A stretch of 64,000 nt of DNA from Aquiluna sp. (GTDB taxonomy: Bacteria > Actinomycetota > Actinomycetes > Actinomycetales > Microbacteriaceae): assembly GCA_021741585.1 (NCBI GenBank), contig JAIOXN010000001.1, positions 797,059 to 861,058 on the forward strand, in the 5' to 3' direction. The notes below the pieces were generated by a model. It had not been told where the DNA came from. It saw nothing but the letters and a program-made list of their open reading frames with translations, and did no database searches. Of the stretch, positions 1-8,972 are shown piece by piece. The translations under genes were made by a program, and so were the position numbers. Positions within the stretch are counted from its first letter, which is position 1; the number at the start of each line of letters is the position of its first letter.

Positions 1-246
1 CAAGCCCTAGTTCGTGAGATCAAAGAAGAGTTAAACTCCCAGATTCGAGTGATCCGTCAGTTCGACCGCAGCACCACCGGGGAAATAGATTTAGTCTGCT
101 TTGTAGCAGAGCTGGTCGGCGACAAGCCCATGTTTTCGACAGACCATTCTCAAATGCTATGGGTGCCGGAAAATGAACTATCTAAACTTGATTGGGCGGA
201 ACCAGATTTGCCCGCTCTCAAGAGGATTCTTATCCCTTTTTGCTAA
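1..246 (+). CDS. Nudix hydrolase (MutT/NudG-like), 3' part only
   Basis: The gene enters from outside the window; 81 residues and a TAA stop are visible. The first residues, ALVREIKEELN, match the second half of a Nudix box (REXXEE), which binds the metal for hydrolysing nucleoside-diphosphate-linked substrates. The rest (LVCFVAEL, MLWVPENELSKLDWAEPD) resembles the C-terminus of short MutT/NudG-type pyrophosphohydrolases that clean up oxidised or modified dNTPs. Family membership is supported by the box. Substrate is inference, and the N-terminus and first half of the box are not visible. Its stop overlaps the stop of the convergent hypothetical gene by four bases. Confidence 0.75.
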   Translation, partial: QALVREIKEELNSQIRVIRQFDRSTTGEIDLVCFVAELVGDKPMFSTDHSQMLWVPENELSKLDWAEPDLPALKRILIPFC

Positions 247-815
247 CCAAGGAATCGAACTGGAAATCTCAGGTATTCGGCTTTCCAAGCAAGATTCGGG
301 TTTCTCCAGACCAAATCATCTGCCAACTCTGCAATTACCGCCCAGAAGAAGATGTTTATAAGGTCCACACTCAAATAAGAAATAGTGTCACCGGGGAAGG
401 CTCTTCCCAAAAACCTTCGCAATAACGTTGGAATGTCACCAACGCCGTGCTCATGGAGCTGGGATCGGACCTCAAGCTCGATCTCTCTGCAGCGCCTTGG
501 GTTCCAAGGCAGCATGGGTTTTGGGTAGTGAAGCATCTCAGAAAGAATGAGTGCCTCCTTATATCTGACGTCCTCTAGTCGGTCAAAAATCGGAATGAAG
601 CGGTCGATCTCGTACCCGGCTTTTCGCAGATCGAGGATGTCTGGATATGCAAGGAATCTATAGAACGGAACATGGGGTCGAACTGGCTGATAGGGCTTCG
701 AAGTAAAGCTCGCAGCTAGGGGGTCAACACCCAGCGCGGATGCGCCCCAGGTGTTAAATGCCTCATCGGGGTATGGAATTGAATCGAGGTCTCGTGATTC
801 AGGTTCGATCGTCAC
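243..815 (-). CDS. hypothetical protein, 190 aa
   Basis: I do not recognise this protein. It is soluble-looking, with no signal peptide and only one short hydrophobic stretch near residues 147-162 (LSVDLINIFFWAVIAELA). It is rich in Pro, Arg and aromatic residues (PYQPVRPHVPFYRF, MLPWNPRRCREIE). Length and composition are compatible with a real gene, and no better ORF lies on the opposite strand. Its 3' end overlaps the convergent Nudix gene by four bases. It sits alone, with purA ending 48 bases upstream of its start. It could be accessory or lineage-specific; no function is proposed. Confidence 0.6.
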   Translation of the reverse strand: MTIEPESRDLDSIPYPDEAFNTWGASALGVDPLAASFTSKPYQPVRPHVPFYRFLAYPDILDLRKAGYEIDRFIPIFDRLEDVRYKEALILSEMLHYPKPMLPWNPRRCREIELEVRSQLHEHGVGDIPTLLRRFLGRAFPGDTISYLSVDLINIFFWAVIAELADDLVWRNPNLAWKAEYLRFPVRFLG

Positions 816-863
816 CCTCCAATTCTCCGCTGGGAAAGTGCTCTATTTGGGAGTTTTTCGAAT

Positions 864-2165
<1,302 letters not shown>

Positions 2166-2181
2166 TTAGTTGGGGATCTTT

Positions 2182-2200
2182 GGGCTTCTTAGCCCTTTTT
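2182..2200 (+). terminator. small hairpin between spoU-type gene and purA
   Basis: GGGCT-TCTT-AGCCC followed by five T on the plus strand. The neighbouring genes run on the minus strand, where the T-run precedes the hairpin, so it would not be a standard terminator for them. It may stop antisense transcription or weakly pause spoU-to-purA transcription. Low confidence. Confidence 0.3.
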
Positions 2201-2205
2201 CAAGT

Positions 2206-2871
2206 TTAGCTAAAAACATGCTGCATCACCCAAGTGTGCATGGTTATTGCAGCCGCAGCCGAAGCGTTTATCGACCTGGTTGAACCAAACTGGGTGATCT
2301 CCAAAACCATTTCGGATGCATCTAGCGCCTGTTGGGTAAGACCTGGGCCCTCTTGACCAAAAAGAAATACGCACTCTTTGGGAAGCTGAACTCTCTCGAT
2401 ATTTTTACACCCTGGAACGTTGTCGATCGCAATAATCGGCAGCGGTCCGCCGGTGGAAGAGGCGGTCTTTGCCCACTCAATCAAGTCGTCAACATTTGGC
2501 CTATGAGTGACGTGCTGGTAGCGGTCGGTAACCATCGCACCACGTCTGTTCCACCGCTTATTGCCAACAATGTGAACTTCTTTGGCAAGAAAGGCGTTTG
2601 CGGTTCTAACAATCGAACCGATATTAAGATCGTGCTGCCAGTTCTCAATCGCCACGTGATACGGGTGTCTGTGAGTATCAAGCTCGGCAACAATTGCTTC
2701 CATGGACCAGTAGCGATACTTGTCGATGACGTTCCTGGTGTCACCGTTTGCCAAAAGGTCTGGGTCAAATTTCTCAAAATCCGGGTGTGAAGAATCTGGC
2801 AACATCCCCTCCCAGGGGCCAACACCCCAGGTGGATTGCTCATGGGTTCCGGTCAGGTTTTCTTCACTCAC
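2206..2871 (-). CDS. SpoU/TrmH-family RNA 2'-O-methyltransferase
   Basis: SPOUT-class methyltransferase that uses S-adenosylmethionine to methylate a ribose 2'-OH in tRNA or rRNA. The three SpoU motifs are visible: N83-R89 (NIGSIVRTANAF), FGQEGPGL at 171-178 forming the trefoil-knot SAM loop, and the C-terminal FGSTRSINASAAAAI near 195-209. The first 70 residues are an extension with WGVGPWEG, as in actinobacterial TrmH-like proteins. The gene is divergent from the HAD phosphatase, with about 30 bases between the starts, so the promoters must be compact or leaderless. The exact RNA target cannot be read from the sequence. Confidence 0.88.
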   Translation of the reverse strand: MSEENLTGTHEQSTWGVGPWEGMLPDSSHPDFEKFDPDLLANGDTRNVIDKYRYWSMEAIVAELDTHRHPYHVAIENWQHDLNIGSIVRTANAFLAKEVHIVGNKRWNRRGAMVTDRYQHVTHRPNVDDLIEWAKTASSTGGPLPIIAIDNVPGCKNIERVQLPKECVFLFGQEGPGLTQQALDASEMVLEITQFGSTRSINASAAAAITMHTWVMQHVFS

Positions 2872-2901
2872 TTGACACAGCCTAAAGCTAGGCTTGGCAT
2901 C

Positions 2902-3672
2902 ATGATTGATCGTTCTGGAATTCTGTCTTGGCTAACCGATATGGATGGGGTGTTGTGGCACGAGGGTAAGGCCATCGCCGGTGCCCCCGAACTCATTAAA
3001 AAATGGACCGATGCTGGAACTCCCTTCCTAGTTTTAACCAACAACTCCATCTACACACCAAGAGACCTGGCCGCAAGACTCCAGGCTGGTGGGTTAGATA
3101 TTCCAGAAGAGCGCATCTACACATCAGCCCTTGCAACCGCAGACTTCATCAAGAGCCAGGTGCCAAAAGGAAGTGCTTTCGTGATCGGTGAATCTGGTCT
3201 CACCAATGCCATGCACGAAATCGGATATGTGATGACCGAGGTGAAACCGGATTTTGTGGTTTTGGGTGAAACCAGGAACCTAAGCTTTGACGCTCTAACT
3301 AAGGCAGTACGCCTGATCAACAACGGTTCAAGATTCATCGCCACCAACCCCGATGTCACAGGTCCTTCAAACGAGGGGCCACTGCCTGCAACAGGTGCGG
3401 TTGCAGCCCTAATCACAGCGGCAACGGGCAAGCTTCCATATATTGTTGGAAAACCAAACCCAATGATGTTCCGATCTGCGATGCGCAAGATTGATGCCCA
3501 CTCAAGCTCAACCGCGATGATCGGTGACCGCATGGACACCGATGTGGTTGCAGGCATTGAGGCCGGCCTCCACACCATCCTGGTGCGAACTGGCATCTCA
3601 GATGACGCAGAGATTCAGAAGTATCCGTTTAGGCCAACAGAGATCCTGAATTCTGTAGCGGACCTGATCTAA
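2902..3672 (+). CDS. HAD-IIA (NagD-like) phosphatase
   Basis: Haloacid-dehalogenase superfamily hydrolase of 256 residues. Motif I is TDMDGV at residues 12-17, with Asp13 as nucleophile and Asp15 as acid/base. Motif II is VLTNNS near 46, and motif IV IGDRMDTDVVAG lies near 208. A C2-type cap domain between motifs II and III is typical of NagD, p-nitrophenylphosphatase and phosphoglycolate phosphatase relatives. The probable substrate is a small phosphate ester such as a nucleotide, sugar phosphate or phosphoglycolate; this is inference. I place the start at the ATG at 2902. The reading frame extends upstream, but that part overlaps the divergent methylase gene and lacks family similarity. Confidence 0.85.
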   Translation: MIDRSGILSWLTDMDGVLWHEGKAIAGAPELIKKWTDAGTPFLVLTNNSIYTPRDLAARLQAGGLDIPEERIYTSALATADFIKSQVPKGSAFVIGESGLTNAMHEIGYVMTEVKPDFVVLGETRNLSFDALTKAVRLINNGSRFIATNPDVTGPSNEGPLPATGAVAALITAATGKLPYIVGKPNPMMFRSAMRKIDAHSSSTAMIGDRMDTDVVAGIEAGLHTILVRTGISDDAEIQKYPFRPTEILNSVADLI

Positions 3673-3749
3673 AACCCAAGAATTACCTCTGGCAGGTCAC
3701 TTAAGCCCCCACCGGTATACACCTTCACCTCGGGGGGGGTTGAAGATGC

Positions 3750-4955
3750 CTAGCTATCCAATTCTTTGATGTATTTGTTGGTGGAAACCAGAATTCCGGC
3801 CACCAGGACACCAAGGGACAGAGCTAAATACACAGGCTTCACGCCAAACGCGTCAACCGCGCTGCCGGCTGCAACCATTGAGATCATTGGACCAGCCGTC
3901 CAAATTGTCATCTCCAAAGAGAAGACCCTGCCGCGCATATTTGCCGGGATCTTGGATTGAATGATTGTGTTTAAAAGCGGCAACAGCGGCCCCCAAACCA
4001 ACCCTAGAATCGCACCAAAACCAATCATCATCCACTGCGGCGGAAGCTGGCTCATCGGAAGCATTGCAAGCGGCACCCCGATGATGCCGATTCGCAGAAT
4101 GTTTGCATAGCTAATGCGCTTGTGGATTTGCTCGAAGAACAGAGCTCCAAACACTGCCGCTGCGGCCATCCCCGAAATCACCATTCCCAAGCCCTCTGGG
4201 TAGTTGATCAGGTTGTAATGAGCCGGCAAGATAACCATCTCGGTTGGCAGATAAATCAAAGCCAGCGTCATGATTGCTGCCATCAGCACCAAGACGCTTG
4301 GAGTGTTAAACAGTGCCTTGAAGCCTTGAACCGCATAGATATAGAAAGGTTGGCTATCGCCAACCTCATCTATCTCATGTTGTTCCTCGGCTTTGATAAA
4401 CAAGGCAAAAAATGCAGACAGCAACCCAAAGAGCGCGACAATCCAGAAGGTATTTGCGGAACCAATAATGGCAATCAATATGCTTGCGAGCGCCGGACCA
4501 ATGGCGAACCCGGATGCGGCAACCGCCTCATGAATTGAGTTAGCTCGATCCAGGGTCATGTTTGCCGGAGCGGCAACATCAGGAACTAAAGCTTTTCTAG
4601 CCGTCCCACCACCGGGGGAAACAATCGCCCTCAGAATTCCAATGCCGATCAGGATCGGTAACGTCATTTCCCAAAGCCCTGCGGAAATCGGGATCAAGAT
4701 GGAGGTTAAAACGGTGAGGACCTCAACCCAAATTGCTGTTCTTTTGCGACCAATCTTGTCGATGATTGATCCAATAATTGGGCTCAACAACAATCCTGGA
4801 ATCGATGTCAACGCAACAACCAACCCAGAGGATGCGGCAGAACCAGTGATCTCGAGGGCAATCCATGGGATTGCAATAAAGACCATTGATCCTGAGATCA
4901 GGCTGCTAAATGAAGCCAGCTGCAAAAAAACGAACGGCGCGACTCTGCGCTGCAC
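3750..4955 (-). CDS. MFS transporter, drug-efflux type
   Basis: Inner-membrane major facilitator with about twelve hydrophobic segments in 401 residues. The loop after TM2 reads GSIIDKIGRKRTAIW, the MFS motif A position (GxxxDRxGRR). Both halves have comparable hydrophobicity. Proteins of this layout usually export small hydrophobic compounds by proton antiport; no substrate can be assigned. A GTG start at 4955 with AGG upstream lies six bases after the pyrE stop, so the gene is probably co-transcribed with pyrE, although the functions look unrelated. It ends convergently with the HAD gene; the 77-base gap carries C5...G8 runs and no clear terminator. Confidence 0.85.
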   Translation of the reverse strand: MQRRVAPFVFLQLASFSSLISGSMVFIAIPWIALEITGSAASSGLVVALTSIPGLLLSPIIGSIIDKIGRKRTAIWVEVLTVLTSILIPISAGLWEMTLPILIGIGILRAIVSPGGGTARKALVPDVAAPANMTLDRANSIHEAVAASGFAIGPALASILIAIIGSANTFWIVALFGLLSAFFALFIKAEEQHEIDEVGDSQPFYIYAVQGFKALFNTPSVLVLMAAIMTLALIYLPTEMVILPAHYNLINYPEGLGMVISGMAAAAVFGALFFEQIHKRISYANILRIGIIGVPLAMLPMSQLPPQWMMIGFGAILGLVWGPLLPLLNTIIQSKIPANMRGRVFSLEMTIWTAGPMISMVAAGSAVDAFGVKPVYLALSLGVLVAGILVSTNKYIKELDS

Positions 4956-4961
4956 TTATAC

Positions 4962-5528
4962 CTACTTCTGCAGTCCTAGATCCTCAAGGGTGACTGCCGT
5001 TAGATAAGAATAACCTGCTGCCTCAATGGCCTGGCGCGCACCGGTATCGCGATCCACAACCGTTGCCACTGCCACGACATTCGCACCAGCAGCAACCAGT
5101 GCTTCGGCTGCGGCTAATGGTGATCCACCTGTTGTAGAGGTGTCCTCAAGAACAACGACTTTCTTGCCCTGAACGCTTGGACCTTCAACCTGACGACCCA
5201 TGCCATGAGCTTTGGCTTGCTTGCGCACCACAAATGCATCGATGCTTCTGCCCTGGGCAGCGCTCTGGTGAAGAATTGCCGCTCCAACCGGGTCTGCGCC
5301 CATGGTTAGACCACCTACGGCGTCAATTTCACCGAAGCCGTTGTCATCCAACAACTTGAGCATTACCTTGCCAATCAAAGGAGCTGCTTCGTGGTGCAGA
5401 GTGGCTCTGCGAAGATCCACGTAATAGTCGGCCTCAAGCCCTGAAGAAAGGATTACTTTGCCGTGAACTACGGCAAGCTCTTTGATGAGTTCGACAAGCC
5501 GTGGCTTATCTAAAGAGGTAAAAGTCAT
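4962..5528 (-). CDS. pyrE: orotate phosphoribosyltransferase
   Basis: Transfers orotate to PRPP to give orotidine 5'-phosphate, step five of pyrimidine synthesis. The 188-residue protein carries the PRPP-binding motif VVVLEDTSTTGGS at residues 124-136 and the flexible catalytic loop RKQAKAHGMGRQVEG around 102-116. LEADYYVDLR near 31-40 is the conserved orotate/substrate segment of the long actinobacterial form. The start ATG at 5528 is only 15 bases from the divergent xthA start, leaving no space for conventional leaders. Function is secure. Confidence 0.96.
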   Translation of the reverse strand: MTFTSLDKPRLVELIKELAVVHGKVILSSGLEADYYVDLRRATLHHEAAPLIGKVMLKLLDDNGFGEIDAVGGLTMGADPVGAAILHQSAAQGRSIDAFVVRKQAKAHGMGRQVEGPSVQGKKVVVLEDTSTTGGSPLAAAEALVAAGANVVAVATVVDRDTGARQAIEAAGYSYLTAVTLEDLGLQK

Positions 5529-5543
5529 AGTTAGAGTTTAGAG

Positions 5544-6323
5544 ATGCGAATCGCCACCTGGAACGTTAACTCCGTAAGAGCTCGAGCAGCACGTGTAACT
5601 GCTTTCTTGGATCGCACCCAAGTTGATGTGCTTGGTATGCAAGAGATCAAATGCAAGCCTGAGCAATTCCCGTATGCGGCCTTCGAAGAGATTGGCTACA
5701 AGGTAATCGCGCATGGCCTGAACCAGTGGAACGGCGTTGCATTTGCATATAAGGAGTCCTTGGATATTCAGGATGTGGAACTTGAGTTTCCCTCTCAGCC
5801 CATGTTCAAAGACATTGTCGAGGCCCGTGCTATTGGAGCAACATTCAATGATGTTCGTCTTTGGTCACTCTATGTTCCTCACGGCAGGGGACTTGATGAC
5901 CCACACATGGAATACAAGCTTGAGTTTTTAGATCGACTAGCAGCTTCGCAAGCAGAACAACTTGAGATGGAGCCGGAGGCGCAGATCTGCCTGATGGGTG
6001 ATTTCAATGTCGCGCCACTTGATTCAGATGTCTACAATCTTGAGATGTTTGAGACCCATGTCTCTGAACCAGAGCGTCAAGCCTTCGAAGCTTTTGAACA
6101 AATCGGCTTTGAGGATCGAGTCAGGGAGCTAGTCCCCGACGAATACACCTACTGGGACTACAAGGATCTTTGCTTCCCGCTAAATAAAGGCATGCGAATC
6201 GACTTTGCCCTAACCTCGCCAGCACTAACTCAAAACGTCAATGCCGCGTCAATCGAACGTGAAGAGCGCAAGGGTGAGGGCCCTAGTGACCACGTCCCTG
6301 TTGTGCTAGAGATTTCCGACTAA
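5544..6323 (+). CDS. xthA: exodeoxyribonuclease III / AP endonuclease
   Basis: Base-excision-repair nuclease of the exonuclease III/APE1 fold, 259 residues. Catalytic residues are recognisable: N7 in MRIATWNVNS, metal-binding E34 in GMQEIK, LMGDFNVAP near 149 (Asp/Asn), and the C-terminal SDHVPV with D249-H250. It cuts 5' to abasic sites and has 3'-phosphodiesterase and 3'-5' exonuclease activity in the family. It starts 15 bases from divergent pyrE. Its 3' end overlaps the convergent AlkD-like gene by 41 bases, placing two base-damage repair genes tail to tail. Confidence 0.95.
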   Translation: MRIATWNVNSVRARAARVTAFLDRTQVDVLGMQEIKCKPEQFPYAAFEEIGYKVIAHGLNQWNGVAFAYKESLDIQDVELEFPSQPMFKDIVEARAIGATFNDVRLWSLYVPHGRGLDDPHMEYKLEFLDRLAASQAEQLEMEPEAQICLMGDFNVAPLDSDVYNLEMFETHVSEPERQAFEAFEQIGFEDRVRELVPDEYTYWDYKDLCFPLNKGMRIDFALTSPALTQNVNAASIEREERKGEGPSDHVPVVLEISD

Positions 6324-7041
6324 GCCAGTCTCTCCGCTCTCTTTCGCTCATCTTCTCAATTGCATAACGCAGTGCAGTTCTTGGCATGCTGGCTGAGTGC
6401 TGCTCCAGGAATTCCCTGAGTATTTTGAGGTCCTTTTTGCCGGCCTCGCGAAGCGCCCAACCAACAGCCTTTTGGATCAAATCATGCTCGTGGTCAATCA
6501 GCTCTTCACAGATAACAAGGGTTGGCAAAAGCTCATATTCGGCGATTAGTGGGAAGGTGAGAATCACAGCACTTCGCTGAACCCAAAGATTGTTATCTCT
6601 TGCTCGTGAAAGCAAAAACTCGATGGCCTCGGAATCTCCAATTAGCTCTTTGCCAAAACGAGTTGCGGTTGCATCGACTAGATCCCAGTTATTTACGGCA
6701 CCTGTTTCATAGAGAGATAGGTATTTGTCAAAGAGGTCTGCTTTGGTCGCTTTGTCTTTAGCTTTCTCATACTGGTTAGTGAGAATCGCTAGAGCGCAAA
6801 AGCGCTCCTCGTGATATTCGCTTTTTGAGAGTTCAAGGATGGTGGCCCAATTAGAACCCTGAAATTCTTTGGCAACTGATCTTGATTGAGGGACTTTGAC
6901 ACCGAGAAACTTATCTCCCTCACCGTATTCACCAGGTCCGGTTTTGAAGAACCAACCTAGATTGCTTGCAACGCTTTTCGAAGAGAGCGCTGCAAGCCTT
7001 TGGCGGATCAGATCGGCTGTCAACTTAGATTGACTTTCCAA
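6283..7041 (-). CDS. DNA alkylation repair protein, AlkD family
   Basis: A 252-residue all-helical protein resembling AlkC/AlkD DNA glycosylases, which use HEAT-like repeats to cradle DNA and release alkylated bases without base flipping. Visible family segments include FFKTGPGEYGEGDKFLGVKVPQSR (about 28-51), NNWDLVD (about 116-122), the active-site neighbourhood in this family, and a repeat with QKAVGWALREAGKKD near 191. The annotated start is TTG at 7041, overlapping the channel gene by 17 bases. A second TTG at 7023 has GGAAAG ten bases upstream and may be the true start. Translational coupling to the channel gene is likely. Confidence 0.85.
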   Translation of the reverse strand: MESQSKLTADLIRQRLAALSSKSVASNLGWFFKTGPGEYGEGDKFLGVKVPQSRSVAKEFQGSNWATILELSKSEYHEERFCALAILTNQYEKAKDKATKADLFDKYLSLYETGAVNNWDLVDATATRFGKELIGDSEAIEFLLSRARDNNLWVQRSAVILTFPLIAEYELLPTLVICEELIDHEHDLIQKAVGWALREAGKKDLKILREFLEQHSASMPRTALRYAIEKMSERERRDWLSRKSLAQQGRGH

Positions 7042-8911
7042 TCACAATTAGTCCGTCTTGTTCAAAAGCTGTGATGGTCTGGTTTTTATCGGGGTTGATC
7101 TTAACGACTCGCGTGAAGCCATCTTCCCCTCGAATTCGCCAGCCGATTGCAGTTTCTGACTGACTCGAGGCACTTGCCACCAATTCGGCAAAACTGACAC
7201 TTGCACCGGGCTTTGCATAATCGGACATTGGCCTCACGTGAACTGCAGAACCCTTGGTTGGGTTGAAGAGGTCATGGAAGATACTTGCAAGCTGAGGGTT
7301 CTCGCTGAGCTGCGCTACCAATAGAGCAGCTAGGTTTTCGCTGACTACTAGGTCATCAACCGAAGAAGTTTTTGCAAGCGAGACTTTCAGTGGATCCAAA
7401 ATCTCGGCGACCAATCTTGGCGCATTGCCTTCTTTGAGTTCTTTCTGGAAAAGTCTGGTCAACTGCATGGTTGCCAAAAGTGTTTGGCCATCTGCTTCAG
7501 CTTCGGTGATCTTCTCGCCGCGGTAGCCAAGTACCAAAACTTCGTCGTAACTCTTTGCCGCAACCAGGCCTTCGAGCTGCGAGAACTCTCCGGTGGATTT
7601 GAGGTGCTTAGCTTTAAGGTCTCCAAAGCTGGTCTCTTGCTCGAGGAGCTCCTCGGTGTAGCGCTCTTGAGACACAATGTCGGCAGTTGAACCCTTTGGC
7701 AAGAATTGTGCCAATTCAGTAAGAACCGCTTTTCCCATCTCAGACCAGCCAATAACCAGGAGGTTTCTTGCCTTTGGTGCAACGCGCTTTGATGTCACGT
7801 TTTTGGGCCGCTTGATTTCATCGACTAGACCGGTGAAGGTGACCTTGTCATCATCCTCTGCAATAGCAACCAGCTTGTCACCCTTGGAGATTTTGTAACT
7901 ATGTTCCGGGTTGAGTATCGGCTCACCGCCAAATGGAAGCACGCCTATGATTGCTGCCTTTGCGAAAGAAAGCTGAACTTCGAAATAAGTCTTTCCAACA
8001 AGAGCAGGAACCTCGGCGAAGTAGATTTCGTCTCCGGCAAAATCAAGTAGTTCAAGGATTACGGCTGGGATACCCGGCTGTCTTGATGCCTGTGCTGTCA
8101 CCTTTGCGATCACATCGCGAGGTATAACAGTGATTACTTGGCCATTTGTGGCGTCTTCAAGGGCTTCAGCGGTATTGGAATCATCAACCTCGGCCACAAA
8201 TCGCTGGTTCGGGTTGTTGGATATTGACTTTGCCGCGAGAACAGTAGAAACAATCATTGAGTCGCCAGCTCGATCGGAATCAAGCACGATCACAGATTTA
8301 GCACCCTCAACATTTGCTCTGAGCAAGTCAACAGGGTTTGTGGTGTCACCCTTACGCGTGATTACGCGCAGATTTCCTAGGTCACCGGCACGTTTAGCAA
8401 TTTCTTGATCCATCACGTTGCGATCGACATTTGCGAAAATTACAACCAACGGCTTTCGCACATTTGCGTTGGCAATTTTTAACTCTTTCAAGATCGTGAA
8501 GACTCTTGGCGACCAGCCAAGAATCAAAATGTGATTCTTGTCGAGAATCGGGCTTGGGGCCGACTTCATGCGCTCGATGGTTTTATTCAGCGCAACTGTT
8601 CTGAAGGCAAAAATCGAACCCATCACGGTTAGACCTGCGAACCAATAAAGAACTGCGATCAGTCGATCGCCAATTGAAACCGCGGTTCCAAGGGAGAGCA
8701 TCTTGCCCAACGAGTACCAGAAGGATTCAAATGCGTTTGAAGTTTCAGTGATCTCAATATTCAAGGCAGGGATAGCGCGAATGATTGCTGCTACTACCGA
8801 GATTGCAAGTGCTCCTGCGACTACCGCCACAGTTACCCAAATCGGGAATGACCCCTTCTTGGATAAGGAGTTGTCGAACCAGTACCTTGCCTGCTGCTGA
8901 AAACGCTTCAT
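7025..8911 (-). CDS. CASTOR/POLLUX-like cation channel with RCK domains
   Basis: A 628-residue membrane protein. It has an N-terminal TM helix (about residues 25-45), a hydrophobic pore-like region (about 65-110), then two large cytosolic nucleotide-binding (TrkA-N/RCK) modules. ILILGWSPRVFTIL near 128-141 and LLVIGWSEMGKAVL near 387-400 are the Rossmann starts of each module, and the SVIVLDSDRAGDS and VIPRDVIAK segments fit the plant CASTOR/POLLUX/DMI1 family and its bacterial homologues. The usual K+ filter TVGYG is absent; the pore sequence is LGTAVSIGDR. The ion is therefore uncertain (K+ or Ca2+ in plant relatives). It lies between the clpB and alkD genes with no obvious functional link. 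Confidence 0.82.
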   Translation of the reverse strand: MKRFQQQARYWFDNSLSKKGSFPIWVTVAVVAGALAISVVAAIIRAIPALNIEITETSNAFESFWYSLGKMLSLGTAVSIGDRLIAVLYWFAGLTVMGSIFAFRTVALNKTIERMKSAPSPILDKNHILILGWSPRVFTILKELKIANANVRKPLVVIFANVDRNVMDQEIAKRAGDLGNLRVITRKGDTTNPVDLLRANVEGAKSVIVLDSDRAGDSMIVSTVLAAKSISNNPNQRFVAEVDDSNTAEALEDATNGQVITVIPRDVIAKVTAQASRQPGIPAVILELLDFAGDEIYFAEVPALVGKTYFEVQLSFAKAAIIGVLPFGGEPILNPEHSYKISKGDKLVAIAEDDDKVTFTGLVDEIKRPKNVTSKRVAPKARNLLVIGWSEMGKAVLTELAQFLPKGSTADIVSQERYTEELLEQETSFGDLKAKHLKSTGEFSQLEGLVAAKSYDEVLVLGYRGEKITEAEADGQTLLATMQLTRLFQKELKEGNAPRLVAEILDPLKVSLAKTSSVDDLVVSENLAALLVAQLSENPQLASIFHDLFNPTKGSAVHVRPMSDYAKPGASVSFAELVASASSQSETAIGWRIRGEDGFTRVVKINPDKNQTITAFEQDGLIVIGKSI

Positions 8912-8972
8912 AGAGTCTTTCCCCTTGAGTTACAGCCAAATCCTAGTGCTTGGCGAAAAGGAGCATTTGAAA

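Noticed and set aside
3700-3745. Possible terminator between the HAD and MFS genes
   Set aside because: Only C5/G8 runs around a 23-base loop with no T-tract; not convincing.
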